Below are positions 46,205 to 59,091 of a DNA stretch of 64,000 nucleotides, one piece after another. How positions within the stretch are numbered: position 1 is the stretch's first letter; each line of letters starts with the position of its first letter. The notes beneath the pieces were generated by a model. That model had not been told where the DNA came from and made no database searches. It saw only the letters and a list, made by a program, of their open reading frames with translations. The translations under genes were made by a program, and so were the position numbers. Source of the DNA: Bemisia tabaci (Eukaryota > Arthropoda > Insecta > Hemiptera > Aleyrodidae); NCBI RefSeq assembly GCF_918797505.1, contig NC_092795.1, positions 16,231,131-16,295,130 of the forward strand. Direction: 5' to 3'.

Positions 46205-48563
46205 GTTCCGTACGCAAATTTGAGGGGCGAGCATCTTTCAAACCGACGGATAATTAACTTCAACCTAATGGAGTTCAGTGGTTTTTTCCCTTTCCCAATA
46301 CACCCAAACCAAAAGTATCGCGTGAGCTGTATTACCTGCTGATGTTAGCCTTTAGATCATGAGCCTTTGACTAGTCGCGCCAAACCACTCACCTACAAAC
46401 CCACACGCGTAGTTTTCGACGAGAAACCTGTGCACACCACATTGTATTGACGATGTCTGAAAGAGAAGGGGGGGGGGGGATATGAAAAAAAAACAGAGAG
46501 TTGGAGAAAAAACCGGAAAAACTACTGTAAATTTTTTGCCCCTCTCTATTCGGGGGAATGGCAAAGCTGGGGAACGTCCTTGACTTTGATGATCCTCGTC
46601 AGTGAACTGCGTACGAAAATGTCTCTTGTGGCAGATCATTAGAATTGTTTCATTTTGCTATGAGAGTGTATGAAAGAGAGGGAGAGAGAGAGAGAGGCTA
46701 AAGCTAACAAAAACTACTCGTAATTTGCTCGCTCGTTTTAATAGAACTTGGCCTTTTACCCTCTTCAAACTGCCGTACTCATCTGCAGTAGCAAAATCTC
46801 ACACTCGATTTTTTCGAATTGAACAAAAGAAGAATAAGATCCCGAGTTTAAAAGAGTGCTAGAACTCGTGTACCTCCACTTTCCAGATTATTACCCACTT
46901 TGAGAGTTTTTAGTTGATGTCTGAACGCTGTCAAAACTGATAATTTGGTTTTTAGTTCATTAATAGCGATGGGTTTGATCTTGTTATCGTTCGGTAGATT
47001 TTCTATGGCTCTTTAAACTATGTTTTTTTCGGTGCCAGAAATTAATGTTTGCCTGCCTAGTTGAATTTATTTAGCATACTTATATTCACATGGTTAAAGG
47101 TCTTATTTTATTTTTGCAAGTCTAATGACGAAATTAACAGCTCTTAAGTCTTTAACCAAATTCAGAGTTAAAAAAAATGTATGCTCATCTCAACCTCTGG
47201 TTACAATTAAACGTGCAGAAAATCGGCTCAGCGATGCCGAGAGAAAAATATTCGTCGCATTTGTTCCTACTAAATTTGTACATCCTGCGATGCCAAATTT
47301 AGGAAATACGTTCAATTTTCCACACGGCGGCAGCAGAATGAGCACGTTTCAGTGCTAGACTTGGCAACACTTTATAAAAGTGGCGATGACGACCCGGCTC
47401 GACAGTGAAGCGACAAGAGACAAATCCTCCACTTGGCGCTGAAATTAAGCTGAGCGGCGCTAAACCGTGGCTGAAAAATAAACAAAGCAGTAATTCACTC
47501 CAAGTCCTTTGCTTTACATCGTGCCATGCGCTTTCTATCAACGCTCAAAACCACGTTTACGCTTTGAAATTCTTCCAGGGTTAAATCCTTGCGCATGTGG
47601 AAGGTTTAGGGCCTCCAACAGTTCTGACATCAAGCATTACCAAGTAACAGTAGTTATCCGTAAGTCTGAAATGAGATGCCAAAGAGCTTACGTCATGACT
47701 TAGGATTTTTTCGTTTTTAAGTGGATTAAGAGCCCTGCGCCAACTGAAGGCTTTCGAAAATCGAGAACGGACATGATTGCACGCTTGAAAATAACAATAA
47801 TTTCGGATGTGACAACATCGCAGTCGAAAACTTGTCACTTGAATTAATTTTATCGCTGTCTCGTCTTATATGAAGCGCTGAACAGTTAGGTGATAACGCG
47901 ACGTTTTATGGCCAGCGACGACGTACCGTACCGTCCAATAAGTCTTCAAAATGGTTCAAGTTAGTGCGCGGCACTGTGGCATTGAGTGAACGTCAATTCG
48001 TATTGGACCTATTGTTAGTCCGTAACGGACTTAATCTCATATGCGGATTAATTACTGAGGCCTGAATGAAGAGTCCTCCCCGTGTCGCTCCTAAAAAGAA
48101 CCTCCGGTGGACCCTCCTCTGGAAACTTGAGGATTTGATCGATTCGTGGCTGAAATGATCCCCTAGAGCGGGACAAGCTGTTAGTGAAAGTTCAAGCTCA
48201 ATTTAACGGTTGGCTTTGGTGCTGTAATGCTTTGAAGTTTACAATCAACAGCGTCTATAAATGCCCTCAAGTTGTGTGTTAAAAACGCGAACTTTATATT
48301 AATGGATTGCCAAACATAGCTTTGAAATCGGGCAAAAAATTATGTACTTTGAAATTTAACCATAAGCCGATACAATCTCTACGCCTCCATAAGAAGGTCC
48401 TCTTGTCTTGTGAGCAGGTTCCCCCCAATTTTTACAAAAACTGGACACGATTTAGCCTTACGTACCTAAATTTCATCCCGTAAGCCCTCCTTTACGGACA
48501 GGGTCACAAATGAGATAAAGACCCTAAGGTTACCAATTCATACTTTCTCGCTGCATTCGGTAG
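46205..48563. other. No supported gene; simple repeats
   Basis: Contains a G run (46468-46479) and a (GA)n microsatellite (about 46674-46696). Open frames up to 95 codons are unrecognised. Confidence 0.4.
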
Positions 48564-48571
48564 CTTCAATG

Positions 48572-48697
48572 CAGTGGCGTTTAGATAGGAATATCTCTTT
48601 CTTCAATTTTTGCGCCCCTCGCAACGCTGTTACACCCCCCCCCCCCCCCCCCCGGCCAGTCGGGGGCTGCAGGGGTGAAAGCTGGACCACATCACTG
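48572..48697. mobile_element. Decayed hAT-like MITE with poly-C core
   Basis: Left CAGTGGCGTTTAG, right CCACATCACTG. Flanks CTTCAATG (48564-48571) and CCTCAATA (48698-48705) match at 6 of 8, consistent with an old 8-bp TSD. The centre has a 19-bp C run (48635-48653). Confidence 0.5.
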
Positions 48698-48705
48698 CCT
48701 CAATA

Positions 48706-48978
48706 ACCCTCCATATGCTCAGTGTTATGCATTTTAGTTAACGCGTTGAAAATAGAGGCATCGATGCTATATATTACTCCTTCCATTGACTGACCAGCGG
48801 TGCTCTTTCGGTACGACCCTTTTTTCGACCTCCTTTTTCAGCACCTGAACGAGACTTATCTAATTTTCGATTGACTTCAGCAGGTCAGCAAAATTCCCAG
48901 CTGGCCAAACAATACCACCCGTGTTTTCCTTCTTTCAGTCTAACGTCCGCGGTCCTTCGATAACAGGGCAGAATAGGA
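48706..48978. other. No supported feature
   Basis: Nothing recognised. Confidence 0.4.
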
Positions 48979-49004
48979 CCGACAGGTGGCGCTACAGTGG
49001 CGCT
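48979..49004 (+). promoter_or_regulatory. CTCF-like binding site
   Basis: CCGACAGGTGGCGCTA contains AGGTGGCGCTA, the core recognised by insect and vertebrate CTCF. A second partial core, CAGTGGCGCTC, follows directly. A hAT-terminus explanation (CAGGTGGCG/CAGTGGCG) is possible. Confidence 0.4.
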
Positions 49005-52000
49005 CGAACGGAGAAGAGGATACAGTGGAACGGACTACGAACGGAGGAATGAGCCGGAGTAGCGATTGAATCGTGGCTTGATAATTATTGTGTGGGTCAA
49101 ACTAACAACTATCAAACAAAGAGACGATGGAAAAGAAAATCGCGACATTGAGCTCCGAATCGCGGCGCAATCACCGGTTCGCGCTGCTCCAGCGTTGCCA
49201 ACTCGAGGAAATTGGACATTTTTTCATCGCCGTGGAATGAACAGCAAGTGCGTCTGCGTCGCTACGAGAACGCCAGCTTGTGCTTGTACCGAACCACTTT
49301 TGACCAATGATGATGATGGTGCGTCATGTGGCATAAATCCCACGTCACTGAAAGGCGATCTATGGATACTCACCTCAACTCTAAACGCACCGGATCTCGA
49401 AATATGACGTCGTAAATTTCCCCTCTGCTTTACTTTTTTGAGGGAAAACAACTTGTTTATGTCTCTTGACGTCTTTGATTATTCTCCGCCGTGCAAAGTT
49501 ACTTCGTAGAAAATTCAAGTCGTAATATTTCTTTTTATTTCTTTGAAATTAATAAAATATGAACGGACATTTTGAAATGCTGTAATTGAGTAGCGTGTTC
49601 ATAAAATTCTGTCATCGATAAATCTATGAATACCAATAGTATTATGTGATTCAAATTTGATATAACAAAAATCCGCATCTATGGCACGGCATTACAACTT
49701 TCAGCGTGAAATAGAGGTCGTCCAACACTCAGGCTATATCGATTGTGAAACGAGAAGACACTGTATTTTGGTCAGCGACTCGCTGAACTACATGGCTTTC
49801 TTATTTTAATGGAGAAATAAATTACAGTAGTAATAAAGTAAAGTACATTTCGGAGTCACCCATATATAAGTCATGTCTAACTATACAATGCTGCTTAACG
49901 CCATCTACAGCACAGAATTAATTTAAACCGCTAGCATAACTCATTCTATCGGATGCCAAAACATTTTTAGCGTCGAAAATTTTAATTTCGATTATTCGCC
50001 CCGACTTGACAAAAATTGTCGTCCTGAAGAATTTCCCTCCTCCCAACAAGATCCTTTTTCACATGGGTGGTCACATCTCCCATAAAATGTGAAGACTAAT
50101 CCTCCAGTGAGTGAAAATAGGGATTATTTGCACGATTGCGCAACTGTGTGCGCCCCAGTTCCGCATTTGCTGCCCTTCGATAATTGATTCGAAAAGCGAG
50201 TAGAGCAGGGGAAAACTGAGTGACTGAGTCTGGCTGACGGTGAGCTGGCCGGGGCGCCTAAATTCCCCAACGCTGCGATCATAAGCATCCATGCTGTGTA
50301 CTCTCCGATGTCAACATCGGTGGATAATTATGCGGATTCGGCACTGTTTACCGTCGGCTTTATTCAGTTTTCTCTGCCTCTGTCCGAATCCGGAACATCG
50401 TCATCAACTCGGAGTCATCCCACAAATGATTCGGTCAGTATCGGTTTATCGAACTTAGTCGCGAGTTTTTCTTAGTCGGAATTTGAAAACTGACAAATGA
50501 CAACATCCAAGTTGAAAACCTGTCATATCCGTGAGTTTGACCACTATTTTGAGTGTAATACTGAAGGGTCATATTTACCGTATTCGACTACCTGCAATGG
50601 CATCGAAAAAATGAGAAAATGAACGTAATAAATCGAATGATTATGTTAATCTTGAAAAATACTATTAATACCCAATAATAAAATGAGTATAAATTTCATT
50701 TTTCGTTTTTTAAAATTTTTATTTTACCCTTATCAGTTTTTCAGAAACGGTGATCTTATCAATAAAATACACTAAGAAAAATACTCCTTAAACTAACACC
50801 CTTCTAATTAAGCCTCGTACTTAACAGTTTGAGCTAGTAAGTACTCTTGGCCAATAGTATGCTTATTACACCCTAACTTAAAACTGCTTCGAAAATATCC
50901 CGATAGCAAAACATGAGCAGTAAAATAGGTACTCTAAATATATCACTGTCCCGCACTGTACACAAGTACTTGCGGCGGAATAATGATAAAATGCATTCAA
51001 ATGGCAAGTTTCCAAGTAGGATATTGTCTATTACGCTATGTTTGTTTTTCTCCAGCGGGCAGTTTCCGTCCGTTTTCAAATTTCGCGCCTAGATCCGCTT
51101 TAGAAACCTTCCAGTCGTCCCAGTTTCGTGGAAGAGCGTTACGTCTCACTCAACTCGGTTTTTTGAGTTTTATCACTGATCTGACAACGTGGAGCGAGCT
51201 GGCTGCCAATGTTTGATATCGAGGACACATCTCCTAACAATTTGTTAAATGCCCATGCGATAAAGCGGAGTGTTGGAGCGAAGATTGGCAACGTCGCGCC
51301 ATGCTTCCCGTCTCGGTTTATCTAATAGTAACCTCTCGGTAATGTTATTCAGACCGCGCGCTCCGGAATAAATTTCCCTTAATCAACTCCCGACTTTTCA
51401 CCGTTTTTCATTGGTCCCATTAAAGTTTCAGAGTCGCCACTTGTCGCCGAAACGAGGAGCGAGGGAATTTCTTTTTCGGAAAAGTGAAAACCGTGCCGAG
51501 ATGATTGAGCAACAGCGAGGGGGCCGAGGGATTGAGTCCAGGATCTTTTCGGTCAACATTTAGAATAATCGGTTTCATTGCGCTAAAAGCACGAACCACC
51601 CTTCTCATAATTATTATAATTTATTTTGTGTGTGAAAATCAGTGAATTAATATTCGATACACAAAAAAGCGATGCGACCTGTCTTCTTTTTTTTTTGAAC
51701 TTTGGTTCCTCAAGGACAAAAATCCACACCGCACCCTTTAATATTATTAATTTAGATGTATGGGCGCTCACCGATGTTTCAATATACGTGACTGTAGCCC
51801 TCCTTAACGTATATATTACAAATTGAGCTCCTGATCATTAATTGCTTGGCTAAAGGCTATAGAACCAAGGCCAATGTTCGATGCAATTATACCCCGGTTT
51901 TCTATTTGGACGAGCGTTTCGGATTTGTTTTTCATAGATTGTCATGCTTCTCATTATTTACTTTTCGTGTACCTACGTTACACAGAAGATCAAGGTTGTA

Positions 52001-52984
52001 CATGAAGTTTTCGATTTAAACTGCAAATTTTTATGCTAATTTCGTCAAATAATGAATACCCTGTCGTGAGAGCCGTGCATCGCGAGCGCGCGTAGGCCGT
52101 GGGCAGATATCATATTTCGCCCACAAAATCTGGCTTATGCAACCCGGCCCACCGCGGAGTTCGAATAGTTGCATGTTGGGTTTGAACCTAACTTCGTTTA
52201 TTCTACCATGGTTCTTCGCGATTTCTTTAGTTTGAAGAGCGTTTCGTTATCCATGCGGTTAACAAAAGGCTCATATTTCATCCAAATGCTGACTCTAAAC
52301 ATTCTTAGTTCGTTCACCTAAATCGCAAACTGATTGAAGTATATGTGGCGAATGGAAAAAGCAACCTTGCAACTCGAATGTGGAATTTTAAATGCAGTCC
52401 ATTAATCATATGCTGTATTAATCTTCTTTTAAACATTAGCTCTCAAAATGTTAGCGCTAGGAGTTTGATTAATAGTAGAATTAGGACCCTCTGTCGAAGT
52501 GCATTATGGTAAAATGAACCTCAAGTCATGGTAAAGGGTCCCGAAAAGTGTGTTGGTCAGTTTTCACATTTCAAGGGCAATTCGACAGAATCGCCCCGGT
52601 CTAGATTAAACAGTCACGGCACACGAATCTTCATCAAAATTTTGCTCGAAAAAACGACAATAGCGACGGAAATGCCAAAAATCAACCTGAGAGTGAGAAA
52701 TTAACGTTAAGATGCCTTATCAAGCTACCGGAGCATAAGCGTAAAATAGCAAGCTCAACGCGTATCAAATCGTGCTCAAACAATAAATAGATTCTCGTCC
52801 GGAACATTTAACAGTCTGATGCACACTTCCAGCACTTAATAGGCAGTCATCAGATGAAACTATTCAATGTTTGATCCATAAATTAAAAATCGCTCTATCT
52901 TCACGTCCATGAAAAAACCCGGCGTCGGTCCGGTGGTAATTGAAACACCGCTTTCGACTTGGGGGCTGGACTTCAGCGCCTTGG
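49005..52984. other. Four kb without recognised features
   Basis: Mixed AT-rich DNA. A 113-codon plus frame (49066-49407) has no domain. No foldback, TSD-bearing element or RNA gene seen. Confidence 0.45.
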
Positions 52985-53076
52985 TTTTTGAATCGCTATC
53001 GAATGGCTTGAATCGATAGATACCATTGCGAAGATAGGGCTTTGTTGATCGAGGTCGTTCGATAACGATTCAAAAA
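52985..53076. repeat. Short inverted repeat (92 bp)
   Basis: TTTTTGAATCGCTATCGAA and TTCGATAACGATTCAAAAA are inverted with one mismatch, around ~54 bp containing AATCGATAGAT. Possible small MITE; no TSD seen. Confidence 0.55.
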
Positions 53077-53480
53077 TCGACCTGCTGTTGTATTTAATTT
53101 CCTTGAGCACGGGTCACCATATAGAACGCTGCCGTGATTTTCTATAGCGTTGAGAAAACTAATACTGATGGTAAAATTTAAAAGATATGTATCTCGTCTC
53201 GCAACCTTGCAGATCTCTATGTTCCTAATGTTTTATGTTTTTAGAGGAAGACTTGCGATCGTTATTTTTTCAAAGTTTCCCTGAAAATTGGAAAATTTTA
53301 TGGGAAAGAACCCCTCCCCCCGTTCGAAGCGTCTAGATCCGCCCTTGCCTACCCATCCCTCTCAAGAATATTCACTACAAAAACATCGTGAAAATGCATA
53401 GAGTATTAAATAATGAATGTGTGAAAATTTTATAGCGCACCGCAATCGAGGTTCCCTTTAGTTTCGCCACCTTCAGGGAG
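53077..53480. other. No gene; decayed hAT-like end
   Basis: Near 53330, TCTAGATCCGCCCTTG resembles the right end of CAGNGGCGGATC-type hAT elements (C, Q). No left partner found. Confidence 0.3.
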
Positions 53481-54060
53481 TCCAAAATGGCCGGTGTGGC
53501 CGATGTCCCGGTAATCCGCCAGCCCCTAGCGTCTGCGATCCGATACCGCGATGATATTATTTTTCATCATCTTGCCCTCCCCTCTCCCCCTCGCCCATCA
53601 TTTTTTTCCATGTCTGTGACGGTGAAAATAACTCATCATGTCGTCAAGGTTTTTATCGCAGCAGAAATGCATATCCTGATTGCACATCCCAGCATTCCCG
53701 GTCGCCGGCGAGAGATCCACGCCGGGCGGTGCTAAACCACGCGTGAAAATCGTTTATGCCCCGTCGGAAAATGCGGATATTCGTGCACCGACGGCAACGC
53801 TCGTCGACTTGGTGGGTCACTGTTTACCCCGCCACTTGGCAATGCGGCTGCTGCGCGTTGTCCTCTGATCGCAATCCGGTGTGTGACCTCGCCTCCTCCC
53901 CTCCCGGTTTTACCGAAACTACGGGGGGTGGGGGCGTGGGGGGGGGGGGCTTACCAGTGCAAGCCAGGCATAGGACTAGGAGTAATAAGAATACCCGGAG
54001 TGAGAGAACAGATGGATTACGGTCGACGATCATCAAACTCGGTCGCGGTCACTGATTCGC
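53481..54060. other. GC-rich patch with poly-G tract
   Basis: CpG-rich with overlapping frames on both strands, and a G run (53938-53949). No domain recognised. Could be regulatory or an untranslated exon. Confidence 0.3.
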
Positions 54061-54068
54061 GCGTGTGC

Positions 54069-54243
54069 GAGTTTGATCAAACTAGGGTTTGATGACGGGA
54101 TTTTTACGCATCGAGCTAGTTTTGGTTTCTATTTGCGATTATCCACAGGAGGTTGAAATGTACTTTTCCGAGTTTGATCAAACTAGGGTTTGATGACAGG
54201 ATTTTTAAGCATCAGCTGGTTTCGGTTTCAATCTGCGATTAAA
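54069..54243. repeat. Two-copy 101-bp tandem repeat with 14-bp palindrome
   Basis: GAGTTTGATCAAACTAGGGT starts at 54069 and again at 54170, followed in both by TTGATGAC-GGATTTTTA, GCATC and GGTTTC-AT-TGCGATTA. Each contains the perfect palindrome AGTTTGATCAAACT. Confidence 0.8.
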
Positions 54244-56819
54244 ATTATTTGTTTATCTTGGTTTTCCTTAAAATCGGATCCGCAGGAAGTTGGCATTTTC
54301 GTCGCTCCTCGCGGCCGTCCTCTCCGTAAGGGCTTATCTCAATTTCTGCATGAGCCCCGGATAGCATGGATTTACTTGTGAAAGTGGGCTCAAGTAGGAA
54401 TTGATACACGACCTTACGTCAGAGGGGCGACGATTTGTCTCAGGGATAAAGCCCGAGTGCCCACCCCAAAAATAAGGGTTGAAATGGCAGACGAGTCTCT
54501 TTCCATGAGTTCGTTTCCCGGCATCGATAAATGAAATCACTTGTGCCGAACTTTCGACTTAATTTTTGAATATTTTGGCCGTTCAATTTGATAGCAAAAA
54601 GCAAACAACCTCCATCGTATGATTCGTAGGTCAAGAGAATGCCTAATCAAGGTGAATTCATTCAAGCGGGGAGCTCAAACACGAAAATCAGTAAAGCTCA
54701 GCAGTCAGCGAGGTTTGAAAGTGAAAGTTGTGAATTTTGGCCAAGCGAGCAAGACATAAGGGAGACAGGATTAAAATAATTGACTTGATAATGGAAAATT
54801 TTCATATAACAGCAATTCTGACCGATAGTGCACTATAGTGCAGTCACTCCACTCATCGAACCCTTCTGAGATTGTTGACTTTAGAGTGTCTCAAAACTCA
54901 TCGCTTTTGTATAAAAAATGCAGATACTTAATGCAGTCCTTCCTGTAAAATGAATCGCCTAATTTGAATTTCTCCTCGCAGAGTAAACAGAATGAGTATA
55001 GTTTCCAGGAAGTTGAAAAGAAGGAATCGGGCATTACTCGGCGCTAAAAGCGGTGATGCAATTAGGAGATAATTTTTAATCGTCCATTGGCTTAAGTGGT
55101 GAGAAGCGAAATATCTTAAGTAATCTAGACTGGTATCTAAGGTCGTGGTGCCTCACGATACTGAAGTTATCTGGGCGAAAACCCGAGTGACGAATTGTCT
55201 TAGGCATTCAACGAAGCTCCAAGGCGATCATTCGGTGAGACATCCGAAGAGACGCCTTCTCTCGATTTATCTGAACTCAGGAACTTTCACTTCGAACTTC
55301 TATAAATAAACATCTCGTGCAAGCAAATGTGTCCACTGCTTTGAGCATCATAGTCTTATCTGTTGTCTTGGATGTAAGTAGGTATGAGATTTGAATTAAA
55401 AATCGGATTGAACAATATTATGCTCCTTGGAATCGCGCTCCACCGCTCCAGACGTTATAGTCGTGGAGTTCAAATTTGTATAAATCGTATTCGATACATT
55501 TTCGCTGAGATTTTATCGATATCGATTGGTTCCACATGAAAACCTAGCCTCCAAAGTCAATCGAGCAATCTGTGGGAACGGGTTTTTGCGATTGATTTTT
55601 TATTCTTACGAGCTTTTTATGGCAATGAAAGGTGAAATTGTTAGGAGTATCCTCTTTTTCAGCTTTTAGTGTATTTTCCGAAGGAAATACTTAAGGTATA
55701 TTTGAATTTTAATCCTGAAATGTTTGTTTAAGGATATGTACTATTGTTTTGAACCAATCGAAGCATTGAAACAGCAAGGAATACGGTCCATTTTAGCAAT
55801 TCAAGTGCGTCAAATTCAAAGGATTTTCACTTTAGCTTGAGTGCTCGTCTTTTTTTTTTGGTTTGCGCTGAGACTGCTCCGACGCGACATTAACTAATGC
55901 ATATTTCCCTTCTGTCAACTTGAAACCTCTAAAGTGCTAACGCACCTCCTAATTATCACCAGATCATCCAGTCGTCATGAAATCGACCTTTGGACGAAAG
56001 TGCATGTTCCGAACTATTCATTTCAATGACTTGATCCATGAACTCATTATAGTTGAATATTCACGTCACTCCCCTGAGTCAAACTTCCAGAGTAGGGAAT
56101 GAAAAAAACGAAGACTCATAAAAACGCTTTTCGTCATCTACTGCAACTTTTTTTCGTTTGATACATATTCCTTTTGATTTTTTTGAAGTAAAAAAGTTGT
56201 TAAACCGTTCGAGAGTGACTTGTGTCCCATTTACGTAAAGAAACGGTCGTCACAGCGCGGACGCTGGTGATCGTTTTAACTATGACGTCATTAGCTTGGC
56301 CTTTCCTGTAAGTAATTTTACGGTGCCTATATAGGGACATAGTATGACTGAAACCAAGTGCAATGAAACTGTGCATATTCATGATACCTAGGTTTCCTGT
56401 AATTGAGCTCTTTGCCTGTAAACAAACGAACTACCTATACGGAGGCGCGAGCAAGTTGGACTTCATCCTCTAGCTGCTAGTCCGAATCACCTGAATTATC
56501 AACGTATCCACCATTTTTGTGTATCCTCAGAGCTCCTTGAAGCCTGATCCAATGATAAATGGAATATGGATCCTTCAGTGTCCATACTCACCTACTTAAA
56601 TGCCGGAATCACACGCTGAATTTGTCAGCTGAATGTGGAAGTCAACAGTCATCGCTCAACGGCTAAAATCTCGTAAATTCGAGTTATTTTCATCCAGATG
56701 TGTATCAAATCTATTCGAATAGTTCAGACAAATCCGACATTATCCGATGGTTGCTGAGAATCGTCACTGAATTTTGCGCGTGTCGCGCAAAATTCAGGCA
56801 TCGGGCCGATGACATCCAT
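54244..56819. other. Long stretch without recognised features
   Basis: About 2.6 kb of AT-rich DNA with short open frames only. Confidence 0.45.
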
Positions 56820-57170
56820 ATTCAGCTCCCACATTGAGCGTGTGATTGCGGCAGAATTCTTCGTATGTAGAAACTGTCAGTAATCTTACACAGACGAATT
56901 AAATAAGTAAGTCGGACGATGGATGTTGATGTTGGAAGAGTGGCCGCGGGGAGCGCTGCGCTGCCGCCGCGTCCGACACTGGGACATTGACAATGAGCGA
57001 TTGAGTTCAAGGAAGTCGTCGCCGACCCGAGAGAGGGACGGGAGAGCGATTCGAGGTTGGTGTGGGTTTCACGTGATTCCGGGGTTCAGCCTCGCCGGCG
57101 CGTGCTAAAACAAAGCTCGAGGCGGTCGAAGTTCGATCCGCTCACAAAGTAGATTCGCCTCAGAGCGCCA
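56820..57170. other. GC-rich patch
   Basis: CpG-rich stretch with ~60-codon frames on both strands; no domain. Possible regulatory DNA. Confidence 0.3.
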
Positions 57171-57367
57171 TCATGAGAATTGCGTCATTTTCCTGCTGCA
57201 GCGCACTCGTTTAATTCTCCGCTACGGATCAAGTCGCCAATATACGTTTGGTCCCTCGGGCCGGACATGGGCGGGACTAGGAATTTTTCGGGGGCAGGGG
57301 TAGGAGGGTGCCTCCTCAAGGGGTGGTCCGTGGAGGGGGGGGGGGGGGCGCACAAAAAACACTCGAC
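57171..57367. other. No gene; poly-G tract
   Basis: A 14-bp G run (57335-57348) lies in G-rich DNA just left of A copy 11. Confidence 0.4.
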
Positions 57368-57371
57368 TATT

Positions 57372-57620
57372 CTGCTGTGCTAAGGAAGAACGCCGTATGA
57401 ACATCCGAGAATTGCCAGATTTCCTTCGGAAAAATGGTTTTTCTTGAGGAAAGTTAAGAAAATTTTTCCTTGAGATTTTCAGGAACTACAGGAAAATTTG
57501 CGAACAAAATTATCTAAAAAATTGGAAGATAAATATTTCTTAATTTACCAGGACATTCGTGTTTTATCAAAGGAAATTCGGCAACGGCTGTTCATACGGC
57601 GTTTTTCCTTAGCACGGCAG
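57372..57620 (-). mobile_element. Family A copy 11 with exact TSD
   Basis: 249 bp. Ends CTGCTGTGCTAAGG and CCTTAGCACGGCAG. Exact 4-bp TSD TATT (57368-57371, 57621-57624). CATCCGAGAA-type end on the left. Confidence 0.92.
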
Positions 57621-57624
57621 TATT

Positions 57625-58227
57625 GGGTGTCTGCGTGCGTTTGTGGGACTCTCCTAGTTCCAAAGGAAGGATCGAAGAATTCTTCTAGCTTAACAGAGGG
57701 GTTCGGGCTCCGGGGGGTCTCCCGTGGAAAATTTTGAAAAATGGAGTAGTCTTAGGAGCTAATTAAGCTATTCTCGCCGAAAATTGATCCAATTCCTATA
57801 TCATCATTAATATAAACTTCGAAGGATTCTGCCTTTTTCTATTTCACTCGAGGGGAAGTGTCCCCTCCCGGACTCTCTTCCCCACCCGGTGACTGACGCT
57901 GCGCTGTGCTGAACGGTTCAGCCTGAACCTTTCCCCTACGTCTGACCGTTCCCCACTCCTCTGTCAATCGAACCATATGCCACCGCTTACGTATTGTCGC
58001 TCGCCCACCCAGGTACTTAGCGGCCAGCGGTCAGTTGATGATAAATCTCGCTCATGCTCCTATGCAGCTACGCATTGATTACGCCAGCTAATTACTTTCT
58101 AATAATTATAATTTCTTCGATAATAGTTTTCCTTATTTATTCGACTGTATTTTTTTCTCTGTTCTACTGTGATTTCCTTGGTTCTCTACTGTGTTTTTCC
58201 TAAATATCCGAGTCAGAAATCTGAAGC
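57625..58227. other. No supported feature
   Basis: Nothing recognised. Confidence 0.4.
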
Positions 58228-58375
58228 ACTTCGGTATACACCGAGTACTTCAGATGTGTGACCTGAAACCTTCGGTATATACCGAACTACTTCAATTGTC
58301 TGACCCGAACTTCGGCAGATGGACCTTAACTTTTCGGATGCGTGATCCGAAAACTTCAGAGATCCATATGATCTC
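58228..58375. repeat. Degenerate ~50-bp repeats with CGGTATA palindromes
   Basis: ACTTCGGTATACACCGAGTA, CCTTCGGTATATACCGAAC, then AACTTCGG and CTTTTCGGATGCGTGATCCG-like units alternate with TGTGTGACC/TGTCTGACC. Each unit forms a short hairpin. Confidence 0.6.
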
Positions 58376-58682
58376 AGCTTCGGGTTCCATGCACAATTTT
58401 TTTTCTCCGTGTTTCCTTTTAGGGGACGCAACTAAAATTTCAGTAAATTTTTTTCAGAAAAGTAAAGAAAAGAAGAAGAAAAAAAAAGTGGCTAACGATG
58501 GTTCCTCACCTTCACGTGGTGTTGGCTGTTTTTACTAAGTGGGAACCGTCCATTTTAAGATATAGTCTATTTCTTGCCCTGCCATTATTATTCTACAAGT
58601 TAATTGTGGAGTGAGAACTTCATAATGTTTTCTATGAAATCTTCAAAATATAGTGATAAAAAATTTGCAACTACTACAAAAT

Positions 58683-58793
58683 CGGCTCGCGAAGCGAGCC
58701 GAATGTCACTCGCGTAGCGAGTGACCGGGGGTCCAGGGGGCATAGCCCCCGGCTAGGCGTGACGGGCGCGCGAAGCGCGCCCAGAACGGCTAG
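58683..58793 (+). mobile_element. Helitron-like 3' terminus with stacked hairpins
   Basis: Four perfect stems with 3-nt loops: CGGCTCGC-GAA-GCGAGCCG (58683-58701), GTCACTCGC-GTA-GCGAGTGAC (58705-58725), GGGGGC-ATA-GCCCCC (58736-58750) and GGGCGCGC-GAA-GCGCGCCC (58764-58782). The last is followed after 7 nt by CTAG and then T, which matches the Helitron 3' rule (hairpin, CTRR, insertion before T). The 5' TC end was not found. It could also be a different hairpin-rich GC element. Confidence 0.5.
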
Positions 58794-59083
58794 TAATCTA
58801 TGAATGATGGCTTATACTTTTACTTAGCAAAAAATCTCGCATTTCTTGGAAGGGGCCGTGTAGATTTGTGGGAGACCAGGTCCCCGGCCCCCCAGTGTGA
58901 CGTAATGAAACTCGACTTGTTGATCAGAAGATGCTGCTACCGATTGTGATCAAAATGTCGTCTGAGTGAGGTAAGGATCGAACTTATAGTAGTTGCTTTT
59001 GCAACGAAGCTCAGCACTCGTCGGTAAATACGAAATGCATCATCGCCCGATCAATCTGAAGCGTTGGAGAGGACTGAAATGCG
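58794..59083. other. No supported feature
   Basis: Nothing recognised. Confidence 0.4.
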
Positions 59084-59091
59084 GTCGTGAA

